NCBI GenBank assembly: GCA_938074565.1
Contig: CALJEQ010000021.1
Span: forward strand, 1-64,000
DNA length: 64,000 bases
Direction: 5' to 3'
DNA from: an uncultured Alkaliphilus sp.
GTDB lineage: Bacteria > Bacillota > Clostridia > Peptostreptococcales > Natronincolaceae
Below, in pieces: positions 35,655 through 44,715 of this stretch. The notes under the pieces are model-generated. The model ran no database searches, was not told where the DNA came from, and worked only from the letters and a program-made list of their open reading frames with translations. Every line of letters starts with the position of its first letter. Within the stretch, counting starts at the first letter, position 1. Both the position numbers and the translations under genes were made by a program.

Positions 35655-35693
35655 AAAAACTGTAGGGATAACAAATATCCTACAGTTTTTTTT
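35655..35693. terminator. Terminator between the XRE gene and the dsrE-like gene
   Basis: AAAAACTGTAGG(G)A pairs with TCCTACAGTTTTTT with one bulge, followed by T on the plus strand and A upstream, so it may serve both convergent genes. Confidence 0.8.
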
Positions 35694-35704
35694 GTGGTGC
35701 ATTA

Positions 35705-36181
35705 TTAAATAAATAACTGCATATTGGAATTTAAAGCATCTGTTAAGTATTCTTTTGCTTCAATAATCTCTAACTCTGGTAGTAATTCCTCTTGTTTAAA
35801 ACCCATAATATCTACGGATAACTTACAGGCATAAAATTTAACACCTTTTTTACGGGCTCCATTTAAGAAATCTATTAAACGGGGGGCTTTATCATCTTCC
35901 ATCATTTCTAATAACATTTCTTTGCCAATGCCGGCAAAATTCATTTTAGATAAGGGTAAGTCCTCAGGCCCTTTTGGTGTCATTCTTCCAAACATTTTTT
36001 CATAGGTGGTTTTATCTTCATCAGTGGCTTTTTCGGGGTCTCTAACTAGGAAAAGCCCCCAAAATGCAAAGAAAATAGTGACTTCTACATCCATTTCTTT
36101 AGCTGTATTAGCTAAAATAAGTGCTGCCATAGCTTTATCGTAATCGCCGCTAAACATTAATAAATTCATCCTTTGTGTCAA
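35705..36181 (-). CDS. DsrE/DsrF-like (sulfur-relay fold) protein
   Basis: A 158-residue protein of the DsrE/DsrF/DrsH group (MNLLMFSGDYDKAMAALILANTA, TIFFAFWGLFLVRD). A single conserved Cys sits in GVKFYACKLSVDIMG, the position that carries persulfide in this group, so sulfur transfer is plausible. Translation starts at TTG 36181 with AAGGAGGAG 7 nt upstream on the minus strand. The upstream gene on the same strand is a class V aminotransferase, a possible sulfur donor; 106 bp separate them. Confidence 0.85.
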   Translation of the reverse strand: MTQRMNLLMFSGDYDKAMAALILANTAKEMDVEVTIFFAFWGLFLVRDPEKATDEDKTTYEKMFGRMTPKGPEDLPLSKMNFAGIGKEMLLEMMEDDKAPRLIDFLNGARKKGVKFYACKLSVDIMGFKQEELLPELEIIEAKEYLTDALNSNMQLFI

Positions 36182-36286
36182 AACGATACTCCTCCTTAAA
36201 TAGTTTTAAAAGAATATAACATTTACTATATGATTTAAGCTTTATTTTAGTGTAACCAGTAAAAGTTATAATATTAAGTATTGAAA

Positions 36287-37630
36287 TTAAAAGTAATCTG
36301 GAATAGTTTGGTACAAGTCATTATAGTATTTCTTATGTTGTACAATATGGGATAATAGCGCTATTAGTTTATCAACCTCTTCAATTTGATTGTAGAGTCC
36401 AAAACTAATACGAACCATTCCAGGGTGGGGCAAATCAGGATTTTTTATTCGTTCATCAATTACGTCAGATGAAATATTTAACAGTTTTTGAATATAGGGC
36501 TGAGCGCAAAAACATCCATTTCGTACTGCAATGCCACCTTCCATAGAAAGAATTTTAGCTGTCATTTCGTGGGTCATGCCTTTAATGTTAAAAGGAATAA
36601 TGGCGACACGGTCATGGATGTTTTTTAAATCGCCATATAACTCAACATCAGGTAGTTTACTCATTAGCTGGAGGGTATAGTTCATTAGATTGTATTCATG
36701 GTTTTCAATTTTTTTAAGACCTAAATTGGTTAACGTTTTAATAGCAGTTGTTAATGCAACAACTCCCATAATATTAGGAGTACCAGCCTCTTCTCTATTG
36801 GGAGGATCGGCCCATTGGATGTATTCATGGGTAACAAAATTAACTGTGCCTCCACCTACCATGCTGGGTCTATTATTTATGAAGCAAGATTTAGGAGCAA
36901 CTAGAACACCAACACCAAAGGGTGAGTACATTTTATGTCCTGAGAAAACTAGAAAATCAATATGTTCAGGGGAGTGATGGGGTTTCATATCAACGGCAGA
37001 ATGGGGAACTAATTGTGCTCCATCAACTAATATTTTAGCGTTGTATTGATGAACTAAATAAGCTATTTTGTGAATGGGGTTTTTGTGGCCTGTCACGTTG
37101 GATGCTCCTGTTACCACCACCAGCTCTACAGAATCTTTATATAATTCTAGTTTTTGTTGGAGATCATCCATATCTAATCTGCCAGTATCATCTACATCAA
37201 TATAAACCAGTGTATATTCGTTACGCCAGGGTAAATCATTTGAATGATGCTCCATAAAAGTAGATAGAATGACTTGTTTTTTATCTGGAGAAACTAGGCT
37301 ATGGGCAATTTTATTAATGGCTTCGGTGGTATTTTTAACGAAAATGACTGTATCCTGAGAATAATCAGCTTTTACAAAGTCAGCAACGGTTTTTCTGGCT
37401 TCTTCATAAAGGTGGGATGAAAATTGAGATTTGTATCCCGTACCTCTATGGACAGAAGAGTACCAAGGCGCAAAATTAACCACCTCCTGAATAACTGAAT
37501 AGAATGGAGGGGTTGTTGCGGCATTATCAAAGTTAATGGCAGGTACCAGAAGTCCGTTTTTTAAGGGTACAGTGGTATCCGTCCCTACAATTAGGTTTTT
37601 AAAGTTAGAGCTTAAAATTGAATTATACAT
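36287..37630 (-). CDS. Class V aminotransferase, cysteine desulfurase-like (NifS/SufS-type)
   Basis: A PLP enzyme of 447 residues. The PLP Lys lies in LVFSGHKMYSPFGVGVLV, preceded by ILVDGAQLVPHS. MEHHSNDLPWR and VVVTGASNVTGHKNPI are typical of the SufS/CsdA branch. A Cys-containing loop RNGCFCAQPY is found where the desulfurase loop Cys is expected, though it lies late in the chain. Desulfurase or selenocysteine-lyase activity would fit the neighbouring DsrE-like protein, but a related lyase activity cannot be excluded. No scaffold protein (IscU/SufU) is adjacent. Confidence 0.82.
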   Translation of the reverse strand: MYNSILSSNFKNLIVGTDTTVPLKNGLLVPAINFDNAATTPPFYSVIQEVVNFAPWYSSVHRGTGYKSQFSSHLYEEARKTVADFVKADYSQDTVIFVKNTTEAINKIAHSLVSPDKKQVILSTFMEHHSNDLPWRNEYTLVYIDVDDTGRLDMDDLQQKLELYKDSVELVVVTGASNVTGHKNPIHKIAYLVHQYNAKILVDGAQLVPHSAVDMKPHHSPEHIDFLVFSGHKMYSPFGVGVLVAPKSCFINNRPSMVGGGTVNFVTHEYIQWADPPNREEAGTPNIMGVVALTTAIKTLTNLGLKKIENHEYNLMNYTLQLMSKLPDVELYGDLKNIHDRVAIIPFNIKGMTHEMTAKILSMEGGIAVRNGCFCAQPYIQKLLNISSDVIDERIKNPDLPHPGMVRISFGLYNQIEEVDKLIALLSHIVQHKKYYNDLYQTIPDYF

Positions 37631-37707
37631 TTACTGTCACCTACTCATTTATTCTTTCTAATTATTTTATGTAGGTTTTATAGAAGTGTGATGAAATAAT
37701 AGGAATA

Positions 37708-37739
37708 AAAAAGAAGTCCCCCGAATAGGAGGACTTCTT
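37708..37739 (-). terminator. Terminator of the parvulin gene
   Basis: AAGAAGTCC (37711-37719) pairs with GGACTTCTT (37731-37739). On the minus strand it ends in a T run (plus-strand A residues at 37707-37712). Confidence 0.8.
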
Positions 37740-37753
37740 CTAAGAAGTTAATA

Positions 37754-38503
37754 TTATACGTTAAATGTTACAGAATACTGAGTTTTTAATTCTTCAACTT
37801 TTTGATAGTATAAATCTTGTTGTTTTAACGAAACTAGTTGTTGAGCAAGTTGGTCTTTTATGGCTTCAAATGGTGCAGTTTCAGAAGTTTTCTTTTCTAA
37901 TACTTTTATTATATGATAACCAAATTGAGTTTTTACAGGCTGGCTAATTTCATCAACTGATAATGTGAAGGCAGCTGCTTCAAATTCTGGTACCATTTTA
38001 CCTTTAGTAAAGAAGCCAAGGTCTCCACCTTTTTGATTTGAAGGACACTTAGAATGCTTTTCAGCAGCTTCTTCAAAAGATAATCCACCATTTATTTCTT
38101 CTAATATGGATAATGCAGTTGACTCATCTTCAACAAGAATATGAGATGCGCGAACAGAATCCGGACTAACAAATTGTTCTTTATGTTCATTATAGTAAGT
38201 TAATAGTTCTTCATCACTCACGTTAGTATCTTTTAATAACAAGTTAATAGCGTATTGCTTAAGTAGGTTTTCTTTCATTTTTTCAATTTCATTGATATAA
38301 GTAGAATCTTTATCAAGACCATTATCTAATGCGTTTAAATAGAATAATTCTTGATAAACTAATTCTTCTACAAGTTTTTTCTGACCTTCTTCTGAGTAAA
38401 ACTGCATTGCTCTTTGAGGATCGATAGTTCTTAAAACTCTTTCAATGTCTTCTTGAGTAATTTCTTTTTTGCCAACAGTGGCTAACACTTGATTTTTTTC
38501 CAT
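37754..38503 (-). CDS. Parvulin-type peptidyl-prolyl isomerase
   Basis: A 249-residue foldase with an N-terminal SurA-like chaperone part (ITQEDIERVLRTIDPQ) and a C-terminal PpiC domain with RASHILVEDE, GGDLGFFTKGKMVPEFE and VKTQFGYHIIKVLEKK. Unlike PrsA it has neither signal peptide nor lipobox (MEKNQVLATVGKK), so it is cytosolic. AAGGAGC lies before the ATG. This soluble form is common in clostridia; its clients are unknown. Confidence 0.92.
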   Translation of the reverse strand: MEKNQVLATVGKKEITQEDIERVLRTIDPQRAMQFYSEEGQKKLVEELVYQELFYLNALDNGLDKDSTYINEIEKMKENLLKQYAINLLLKDTNVSDEELLTYYNEHKEQFVSPDSVRASHILVEDESTALSILEEINGGLSFEEAAEKHSKCPSNQKGGDLGFFTKGKMVPEFEAAAFTLSVDEISQPVKTQFGYHIIKVLEKKTSETAPFEAIKDQLAQQLVSLKQQDLYYQKVEELKTQYSVTFNV

Positions 38504-38730
38504 AAAATTAGACGCTCCTTTTTATTGGTTTCTATGCCATCATATCAAAAAAAACTAGTTGTGTCCAATAATAGACAATATAATTAACCTAAAAAATGGA
38601 TATAATAGAAAAGAATTAAAAAAATATTGAAGCTGTGGGGCATCTTGACGATGTATAAAATTATAGATATACTGTTACATATTATGTATAATTATTAACT
38701 TTAGAATAATATTACCAAGGAGTGGATAGA

Positions 38731-39807
38731 ATGAAATTACCATCATTACGTATAGGTGAATTAATGGCAAATATACCTATTATACAAGGAGGAATGGGTG
38801 TTGGGGTTTCTCTTTCTAAGTTAGCTGCCGCGGTGGCAAATGAAGGAGGCATTGGCGTTATTTCAGGAGTCCAAATAGGTTTTCGTGAACCAGACTTTGA
38901 AAAAAATTGTGATGAGGCAAATGTCAGAGGTTTAATTAAGGAGATTAAAAAAGCTAGGGAGTTAAGCCCAAAGGGTATTTTAGGTGTAAATCTACTGGTG
39001 GCAATTAATAATTATAAAGATATGGTGAAGGCTGCAGTAGAAGAAAAAATTGATCTAATAATATCTGGTGCGGGACTACCGACAGAACTACCAGCTTTGG
39101 TTAAGGGAACTAAGACTAAAATTGCGCCTGTTGTTTCTTCTGGAAAGGCAGCTGCTTTAATGGCTAAGCTTTGGCAAAAGAAATTCGATTATACCCCCGA
39201 CTTGGTTATTGTAGAAGGACCTGAGGCTGGTGGTCATTTAGGGTTTACAATGGAGCAACTTAATCATGAAGAGAAGCCAGATTTATCTAATATTCTTAAA
39301 GAGGTGATGGAAGCCTTAAATCCCTTTAAGAAATCAGATGGTGAAAACATCCCTGTAGTTGTGGCGGGTGGAATATTTGATGGCTTTGATATTGCAAAGT
39401 ACATAAAAGCAGGTGCATCAGGGGTACAGATGTCTACTAGGTTTGTAGCCACAGAGGAATGTGATGCTCACATAAATTACAAGGAGGCATACTTAAAAGC
39501 AACGAAAGAAGATATTCAACTGGTGAAGAGTCCGGTAGGTATGCCAGGAAGAGCTATTCGAAATGACTTTATTAAAAGGTTAGAGAGTGGTAATATTCCT
39601 ATTAAAAAATGTTATAACTGCTTGAGGCCATGTGACCCTGGGAGTAGTCCTTACTGTATCTCTACTGCTTTAATTAATGCAGTTTTAGGTAATGTAGATG
39701 AGGGGTTAATATTTGTAGGTAGCAATGCTTATAAACTAGATCATATTGTAACAGTAAAAGAATTAATTAGAGAGTTGATCAATGAAACAGAATTGGCATT
39801 AGTATAA
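38731..39807 (+). CDS. Nitronate monooxygenase-like FMN oxidoreductase
   Basis: A 358-residue TIM-barrel flavoprotein of the 2-nitropropane dioxygenase/nitronate monooxygenase family. Motifs include IIQGGMGVGVSLSKLAAAVA, the FMN-binding GPEAGGHLGFT and VVAGGIFDG, and QMSTRFVATEEC. The C-terminus has a Cys-rich stretch (CYNCLRPCDPGSSPYC) typical of the anaerobe branch. The start is ATG 38731, as AAGGAG (38717-38722) overlaps the upstream GTG. The FabK-type enoyl-ACP reductase is a relative, but there is no fatty-acid gene context. The physiological substrate is unknown. Confidence 0.85.
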   Translation: MKLPSLRIGELMANIPIIQGGMGVGVSLSKLAAAVANEGGIGVISGVQIGFREPDFEKNCDEANVRGLIKEIKKARELSPKGILGVNLLVAINNYKDMVKAAVEEKIDLIISGAGLPTELPALVKGTKTKIAPVVSSGKAAALMAKLWQKKFDYTPDLVIVEGPEAGGHLGFTMEQLNHEEKPDLSNILKEVMEALNPFKKSDGENIPVVVAGGIFDGFDIAKYIKAGASGVQMSTRFVATEECDAHINYKEAYLKATKEDIQLVKSPVGMPGRAIRNDFIKRLESGNIPIKKCYNCLRPCDPGSSPYCISTALINAVLGNVDEGLIFVGSNAYKLDHIVTVKELIRELINETELALV

Positions 39808-39830
39808 AATTATATTAAAATGAGCAAATT

Positions 39831-39868
39831 AAAACACCTCTACATAAATTATAGAAGAGGTGTTTTTT
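39831..39868 (+). terminator. Terminator of the nitronate monooxygenase-like gene
   Basis: AAAACACCTCT (39831-39841) pairs with AGAGGTGTTTT (39856-39866), then T-rich sequence. Confidence 0.9.
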
Positions 39869-40044
39869 ATGTAATACTATATTCTGAATTGTAAAAAAAA
39901 TGAATTGAAATTATAGAGAACTACAAAAACGCGGAATATAAGCTAAATAAAAGGGAGTAACAATGGTTTACAATAATGTATTTTTAGTATTAATTTAAAA
40001 TACATTTTGGCTGTATGGTTTTCTTACATTTAGTAAAAATATTA

Positions 40045-40073
40045 TTGCTGTATATAGGCTTATGTTATATAAT
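40045..40073 (+). promoter_or_regulatory. Promoter of pyruvate carboxylase
   Basis: TTGCTG (40045-40050), 17-bp spacer, perfect TATAAT (40068-40073), giving a leader of about 100 nt. The rest of the 370-bp space from 39808 holds only the preceding terminator. Confidence 0.6.
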
Positions 40074-40177
40074 AATTAGTATGTGCAAACCCTATAAATA
40101 TTGATTAAAACGAATATAAATTCACAAACTTATATTAATTTAAAATATATTATGAAAGATTTGAGAGGTGAAAGTTC

Positions 40178-43100
40178 ATGTTATCCAAAAAATTTAAAAG
40201 AGTTTTAGTGGCTAATCGTGGTGAAATTGCTATTCGTATTTTCCGTGCCTGTAAAGAGTTGGGAATACGAACGGTGGCAATCTACTCTAATGAAGATAAG
40301 ACAGCACTTTTTAGAACTAAAGCAGATGAATCCTATCTAATAGGAAAAAACAAAGGTCCTGTAGAGGCGTATTTAAGTATTGATGAAATTATTAGGTTAG
40401 CTTTGAAGAAGGGCGTAGATGCCATCCATCCTGGTTATGGTTTCTTAGCCGAGAATGCCGAGTTTGCTAGAAAATGTAAGGAAGCTGGTATTGTATTCAT
40501 CGGTCCAACCCATGAGATGATTGAAAAATTAGGGGATAAAATACAATCAAAGATTGTAGCTAAAAGTGCTTCAGTACCGACAATACCAGGGGTGGAAAAA
40601 CCCATTACAACTGAAGACGAGGCAAAGGAGTTTGCAAATTATTGTGGTTATCCTGTTATGGTTAAAGCCGCAGCAGGCGGTGGTGGTAGGGGTATGCGTA
40701 TTGTGCAAAAGGAAGAAGACTTAATTGAAGCCTTCCATAGTGCAAGAAACGAAGCCAAAAAGGCATTTGGTATAGATGACATTTTTATTGAAAAATATTT
40801 AGAAAAACCAAAACATATAGAAGTTCAAGTTTTAGGAGATGAACATGGTAACTTAGTTCATTTATATGAAAGGGATTGCTCTATTCAAAGAAGGCATCAA
40901 AAAGTAGTTGAATTTACGCCTGCTATTTCTCTTTCACCAGAAAAGAGAGAAATTATTTGTCAAGATGCATTAAAAATAGCAAAGGAAGTTAATTACAGTA
41001 ATGCTGGAACAGTGGAATTTTTGGTGGATAAAAACGGTAACCATTATTTCATCGAAATGAACCCTAGAATTCAAGTGGAACATACCGTTACAGAAATGGT
41101 AACAGGCATTGATATTGTTCAAAGTCAAATATTAATTGCTCAAGGGTATCCATTAGCATCACCGGAGGTAGGAATATCTTCTCAAGAAGAAATTAAAGTT
41201 CAAGGGTATGCAATCCAATGTCGTGTTACAACAGAGGACCCATCTAATCAATTTGCACCAGATACGGGTAAAATAGATGTATATAGAACAGGGTCTGGTT
41301 TTGGTATTAGATTAGACGGAGGAAATGGCTTTGCTGGAGCAATAGTAAGTCCATACTATGATAGCTTACTGGTAAAAGTTGTTTCGTGGTCTAGAACTTT
41401 TGATGATGCTATTAGAAAGTCAATTCGTTCTATAAAAGAGTTATCTATTACAGGTGTAAAAACCAATACAGGCTTTTTGGTTAACGTTCTTAAACATGAA
41501 GACTTTATTAATGGTAGATGTCATACAAACTTTATAGCTGAAAACCCATCTTTATTTGATATTGCTCCAAGAACAGATAAAGAGCTTAAAGTGCTGAGAT
41601 ATATTGGAGAAAAGGTTGTTAATGAAACTCTGGGTAATAAGAAAGAGTTTGATGTACCAGTTGTCCCAAAAGTTGATAAGCCTACTGACTTAAGAGGAAC
41701 AAAGCAAATTCTAGATGAAAAAGGTCCTCAAGGGTTGGTGGAATGGATTAAAAAGCAGGATAAACTTTTGTTAACGGATACCACCATGAGGGATGCCCAT
41801 CAGTCATTAATGGCAACAAGGGTAAGAACAAGGGATATGTCCAAAATAGCAAAAGCCACATCCGTTTTAGGGAATGATCTTTTTTCACTGGAAATGTGGG
41901 GCGGGGCTACCTTTGATGTAGCTTATAGATTCTTAAGGGAGTCACCGTGGAGTAGATTAGAAGAATTAAGAAAGAAAATACCAAACATATTATTCCAAAT
42001 GTTAATAAGAGGTAGTAATGCAGTTGGGTATAAAAACTACCCTGATAATGTAATTAGAGAGTTTATAAAAGAATCATCTGAATCGGGCATTGATGTTTTC
42101 CGTATTTTTGACTCCCTCAACTGGATAAAGGGAATGGAAATTGCCATTGATGAAGTTCTTAAAAACAATAAAATTGCAGAAGCTTGTATTTGTTATACAG
42201 GTGACATATTGGATACAACCAGAGATAAATATTCATTAAAGTATTATGTGGATATGGCAAAGGAACTTGAGAAAACAGGTGCCCATATTTTAGCTATAAA
42301 AGATATGTCGGCTTTATTAAAGCCCTATGCGGCAGAAAAACTAATTAAAGCCCTAAAGCAAGAAGTTTCTATGCCAATACATCTGCATACCCATGATACC
42401 AGTGGTAACGGTGTGGCAACTGTACTAATGGCAGCAGAAGCAGGTGTTGATATTATTGATACAGCTATTAACAGTATGTCAGGATTAACCAGTCAACCTG
42501 CCTTGAACTCTGTAGTGGCAGCCCTTGAAAACACTTCAAGAGACACAAAAATTAATTTGGATGACATTGAAGAAATTGACCAATATTGGAGTGTTGTAAG
42601 ACCAGTATATAGTCAATTTGAGTCGGACTTGAAGTCGGGGACGACAGAAGTTTATAAATATGAAATACCAGGGGGGCAATACTCTAATCTAAAACCACAA
42701 GTAGAAAGTTTTGGACTGGGTCACCGTTTCAATGATGTTAAACAAATGTATAAAACAGTAAATGATATGGTGGGAGACATTATTAAGGTAACACCTTCAT
42801 CTAAAATGGTTGGGGATATGGCAATATTTATGGTGCAAAATGACTTAACACCAGAAAATATACAAGAAAAGGCAAAAGATATGCCATTCCCAGATTCAGT
42901 AGTTTCTTATTTTAAAGGAATGATGGGTCAGCCAATGAATGGGTTCCCAAAAGACCTTCAAAACTTAGTTTTAAAGGGTGAAGAATCTATAGACTGTAGA
43001 CCTGGAGAGTTACTTCCTTCTGAAGACTTTGATGCAATTAAAAAATATTTAGAGGAAAACCTAAAAATTAAGCCTACTAATAAAGATTGCTTAAGTTATG

Positions 43101-43612
43101 CCCTTTATCCAAAGGTTTTTGAAGAATATGTAAAATATATTAGCGAATATGGTGATCTTAGCCGAATGGGTAGTGATGTATTCTTCCACGGTCTTCATGA
43201 AGGAGAAACCTGTGAAGTAGAGATTGCAGAAGGTAAAGTATTAATTATTAAATTAATGGAAATTGGTAGATTAGATAATGAAGGCTTACGTACTCTATCA
43301 TTTGAAGTTAACGGAAATCGAAGAGAAATAAAAATTCACGATAAGGCATCAGGGGTGGAAAATAAAAGTAGTTTTGTTCAATTGGCAGACCCAGAGAATA
43401 ACAAAGAAATAGGTGCAAGTATACCAGGAACAGTTTTAAAAGTGTTGGTTAAAGAAGGGGAAACAGTTTCTGAAGGGCAAAGTCTAATGATTGTAGAAGC
43501 TATGAAGATGGAAACTAATATAACTGCTTCAAGTGAAGGTGTTGTAGAGTCTATCTTAGTAAAAGATAATCAACAAGTTAAGTCTGGTCAGTTATTAATG
43601 AAGTTAAAATAA
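40178..43612 (+). CDS. pyc: Pyruvate carboxylase
   Basis: Biotin enzyme (1144 residues, normal for the single-chain form) that carboxylates pyruvate to oxaloacetate with ATP and bicarbonate. Domains in order: biotin carboxylase (residues about 5-455, with MVKAAAGGGGRGMRIV and FIEMNPRIQVEHTVTE), carboxyltransferase (from about 530, with LLTDTTMRDAHQSLMATRVR and the zinc-site HLHTHDTSGNG), and the C-terminal biotin carrier with VEAMKMETN; the biotinylated Lys is residue 1110 (codon 43505-43507). It feeds the anaplerotic branch opposite the PFOR encoded 1.1 kb downstream. Confidence 0.98.
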   Translation: MLSKKFKRVLVANRGEIAIRIFRACKELGIRTVAIYSNEDKTALFRTKADESYLIGKNKGPVEAYLSIDEIIRLALKKGVDAIHPGYGFLAENAEFARKCKEAGIVFIGPTHEMIEKLGDKIQSKIVAKSASVPTIPGVEKPITTEDEAKEFANYCGYPVMVKAAAGGGGRGMRIVQKEEDLIEAFHSARNEAKKAFGIDDIFIEKYLEKPKHIEVQVLGDEHGNLVHLYERDCSIQRRHQKVVEFTPAISLSPEKREIICQDALKIAKEVNYSNAGTVEFLVDKNGNHYFIEMNPRIQVEHTVTEMVTGIDIVQSQILIAQGYPLASPEVGISSQEEIKVQGYAIQCRVTTEDPSNQFAPDTGKIDVYRTGSGFGIRLDGGNGFAGAIVSPYYDSLLVKVVSWSRTFDDAIRKSIRSIKELSITGVKTNTGFLVNVLKHEDFINGRCHTNFIAENPSLFDIAPRTDKELKVLRYIGEKVVNETLGNKKEFDVPVVPKVDKPTDLRGTKQILDEKGPQGLVEWIKKQDKLLLTDTTMRDAHQSLMATRVRTRDMSKIAKATSVLGNDLFSLEMWGGATFDVAYRFLRESPWSRLEELRKKIPNILFQMLIRGSNAVGYKNYPDNVIREFIKESSESGIDVFRIFDSLNWIKGMEIAIDEVLKNNKIAEACICYTGDILDTTRDKYSLKYYVDMAKELEKTGAHILAIKDMSALLKPYAAEKLIKALKQEVSMPIHLHTHDTSGNGVATVLMAAEAGVDIIDTAINSMSGLTSQPALNSVVAALENTSRDTKINLDDIEEIDQYWSVVRPVYSQFESDLKSGTTEVYKYEIPGGQYSNLKPQVESFGLGHRFNDVKQMYKTVNDMVGDIIKVTPSSKMVGDMAIFMVQNDLTPENIQEKAKDMPFPDSVVSYFKGMMGQPMNGFPKDLQNLVLKGEESIDCRPGELLPSEDFDAIKKYLEENLKIKPTNKDCLSYALYPKVFEEYVKYISEYGDLSRMGSDVFFHGLHEGETCEVEIAEGKVLIIKLMEIGRLDNEGLRTLSFEVNGNRREIKIHDKASGVENKSSFVQLADPENNKEIGASIPGTVLKVLVKEGETVSEGQSLMIVEAMKMETNITASSEGVVESILVKDNQQVKSGQLLMKLK

Positions 43613-43633
43613 TAAATAAATGATATATAAAAA

Positions 43634-43680
43634 CAAAGACTTTTCATCCCCACAATAGTTAAGGGGTGAAAAGTCTTTGC
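43634..43680 (+). terminator. Strong hairpin after pyruvate carboxylase
   Basis: CAAAGACTTTTCATCCCC (43634-43651) pairs with GGGGTGAAAAGTCTTTG (43663-43679) with a single bulged T. Only a weak T tract follows. The remaining sequence to 43974 is AT-rich with no gene that I can support. Confidence 0.7.
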
Positions 43681-43974
43681 AATTATTAAATAATATAAAA
43701 ACTTAGTTATTGAACACAATAGATAAATGGAAAAAATTTAAAACTTAATAAAATATAAAAATAGAAGGAATTAAAACATAAGAAATAGAAATAAAGAACA
43801 AGATAAAAAAGGGGTGATAGAAATTCAGAAATTATGAATAGCACTATAATTTTAAAGAATATCCTGCATTTTATTATTGCTGTTATATAATAAATGAAGT
43901 CCAGTAATTAACACTAATTAAATTAAACATTATAAATAAAATGAATATGATTATAAATAAAGTGAGGGTATTAG

Positions 43975-44157
43975 ATGGCAAATTATTATGAAGACATTAG
44001 TTTATTAAAGGAAAAGATAGAACAACTGCGTGGAAAACTGAACCAGATGACCCATGATAAAGAGGATTGTATAATTGATGAGGAAACCATTAAACTTAGC
44101 CAAGAGTTAGACAATCTATTGATTATGTTTATTAAAAAAACCAGTGAAGAAAAGTAG
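43975..44157 (+). CDS. Spo0E-like aspartyl-phosphate phosphatase
   Basis: A 60-residue helical-hairpin protein. The N-terminal helix (LKEKIEQLRGKLNQMTHDKE) and the second helix with the signature LSQELDNLLIMFI match the Spo0E family, whose SxxLD motif dephosphorylates the response regulator Spo0A and so restrains sporulation. Length and spacing are typical. GAGGGT precedes the ATG. It stands alone between pyc and the PFOR gene. Confidence 0.85.
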   Translation: MANYYEDISLLKEKIEQLRGKLNQMTHDKEDCIIDEETIKLSQELDNLLIMFIKKTSEEK

Positions 44158-44434
44158 TATAAGTAGCAATTAATATTAAAGTAGATGTGGAATATCGTAA
44201 GAGTTGAAAAATAACATACTAAATTAGTAGAAAATTTAACACAATTAATTAAGAGTTTTAGTGGGATAAATAACAAACTAAAATTTAATTTGCAATGATA
44301 TGGGTATAAAAACCCTACTAATCTACTGAAAATTACTAAAAAATAATTACAAAAACGTAAAAAAATATTTAAAGATTGTTAAAAATATAATAATGTATTT
44401 ATTGGTAACTAATATAACAATAAGTAAATTTTAT

Positions 44435-44530
44435 ATTTGTTCCAATTTATACAATTGGTATTTTTCAAGGTTTTAACTGGTAACTTTAGCATTTAAAACA
44501 ATTTTAAGTAGAATTATAAATGGAACAAAT
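44435..44530. repeat. Inverted-repeat-rich leader of the PFOR gene
   Basis: The 558-bp gene-free space 44158-44715 contains a separated inverted repeat ATTTGTTCCA (44435-44444) / TGGAACAAAT (44521-44530), a close palindrome CCAATT-N5-AATTGG (44442-44458) and a twice-used GGTAACT (44404-44410, 44479-44485). These look like regulator sites, but I cannot name the regulator. Confidence 0.45.
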
Positions 44531-44639
44531 TGTAAGTTTTTTAGGGGTATTTTCAATAAATAGTGATAACAAGTTGGTTATTTTAAAAAAAGTAGAGCTA
44601 TTCCAAAAAATTTAACTGTAAATTATTCTGTTTTTTTTA

Positions 44640-44645
44640 TATAAT
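44640..44645 (+). promoter_or_regulatory. Likely -10 box of the PFOR gene
   Basis: Perfect TATAAT at 44640-44645 after a T-rich run, about 70 bp before the start codon. No good -35 box is present at 16-18 bp, so activation or an extended upstream AT element is possible. Confidence 0.45.
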
Positions 44646-44715
44646 AGAAAGGTATACAAGATACATTGTTTCTATCACAGATAGATCAATATATAATTTA
44701 AAAGGGGGAAATGAA

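Noticed and set aside
36690..36977. 95-codon plus-strand ORF opposite the class V aminotransferase
   Set aside because: It lies entirely within a clearly conserved PLP enzyme on the minus strand and has no ribosome site; a shadow frame.
38655..38730. GTG 38722 as start of the nitronate monooxygenase-like gene
   Set aside because: It is part of the AAGGAG ribosome site; ATG 38731 is correctly spaced.
43844..43900. Possible 18-residue peptide gene (MNSTIILKNILHFIIAVI) before the Spo0E-like gene
   Set aside because: It is very short, and the GGGGTGAT upstream is poorly spaced from its ATG; not enough to call a gene.
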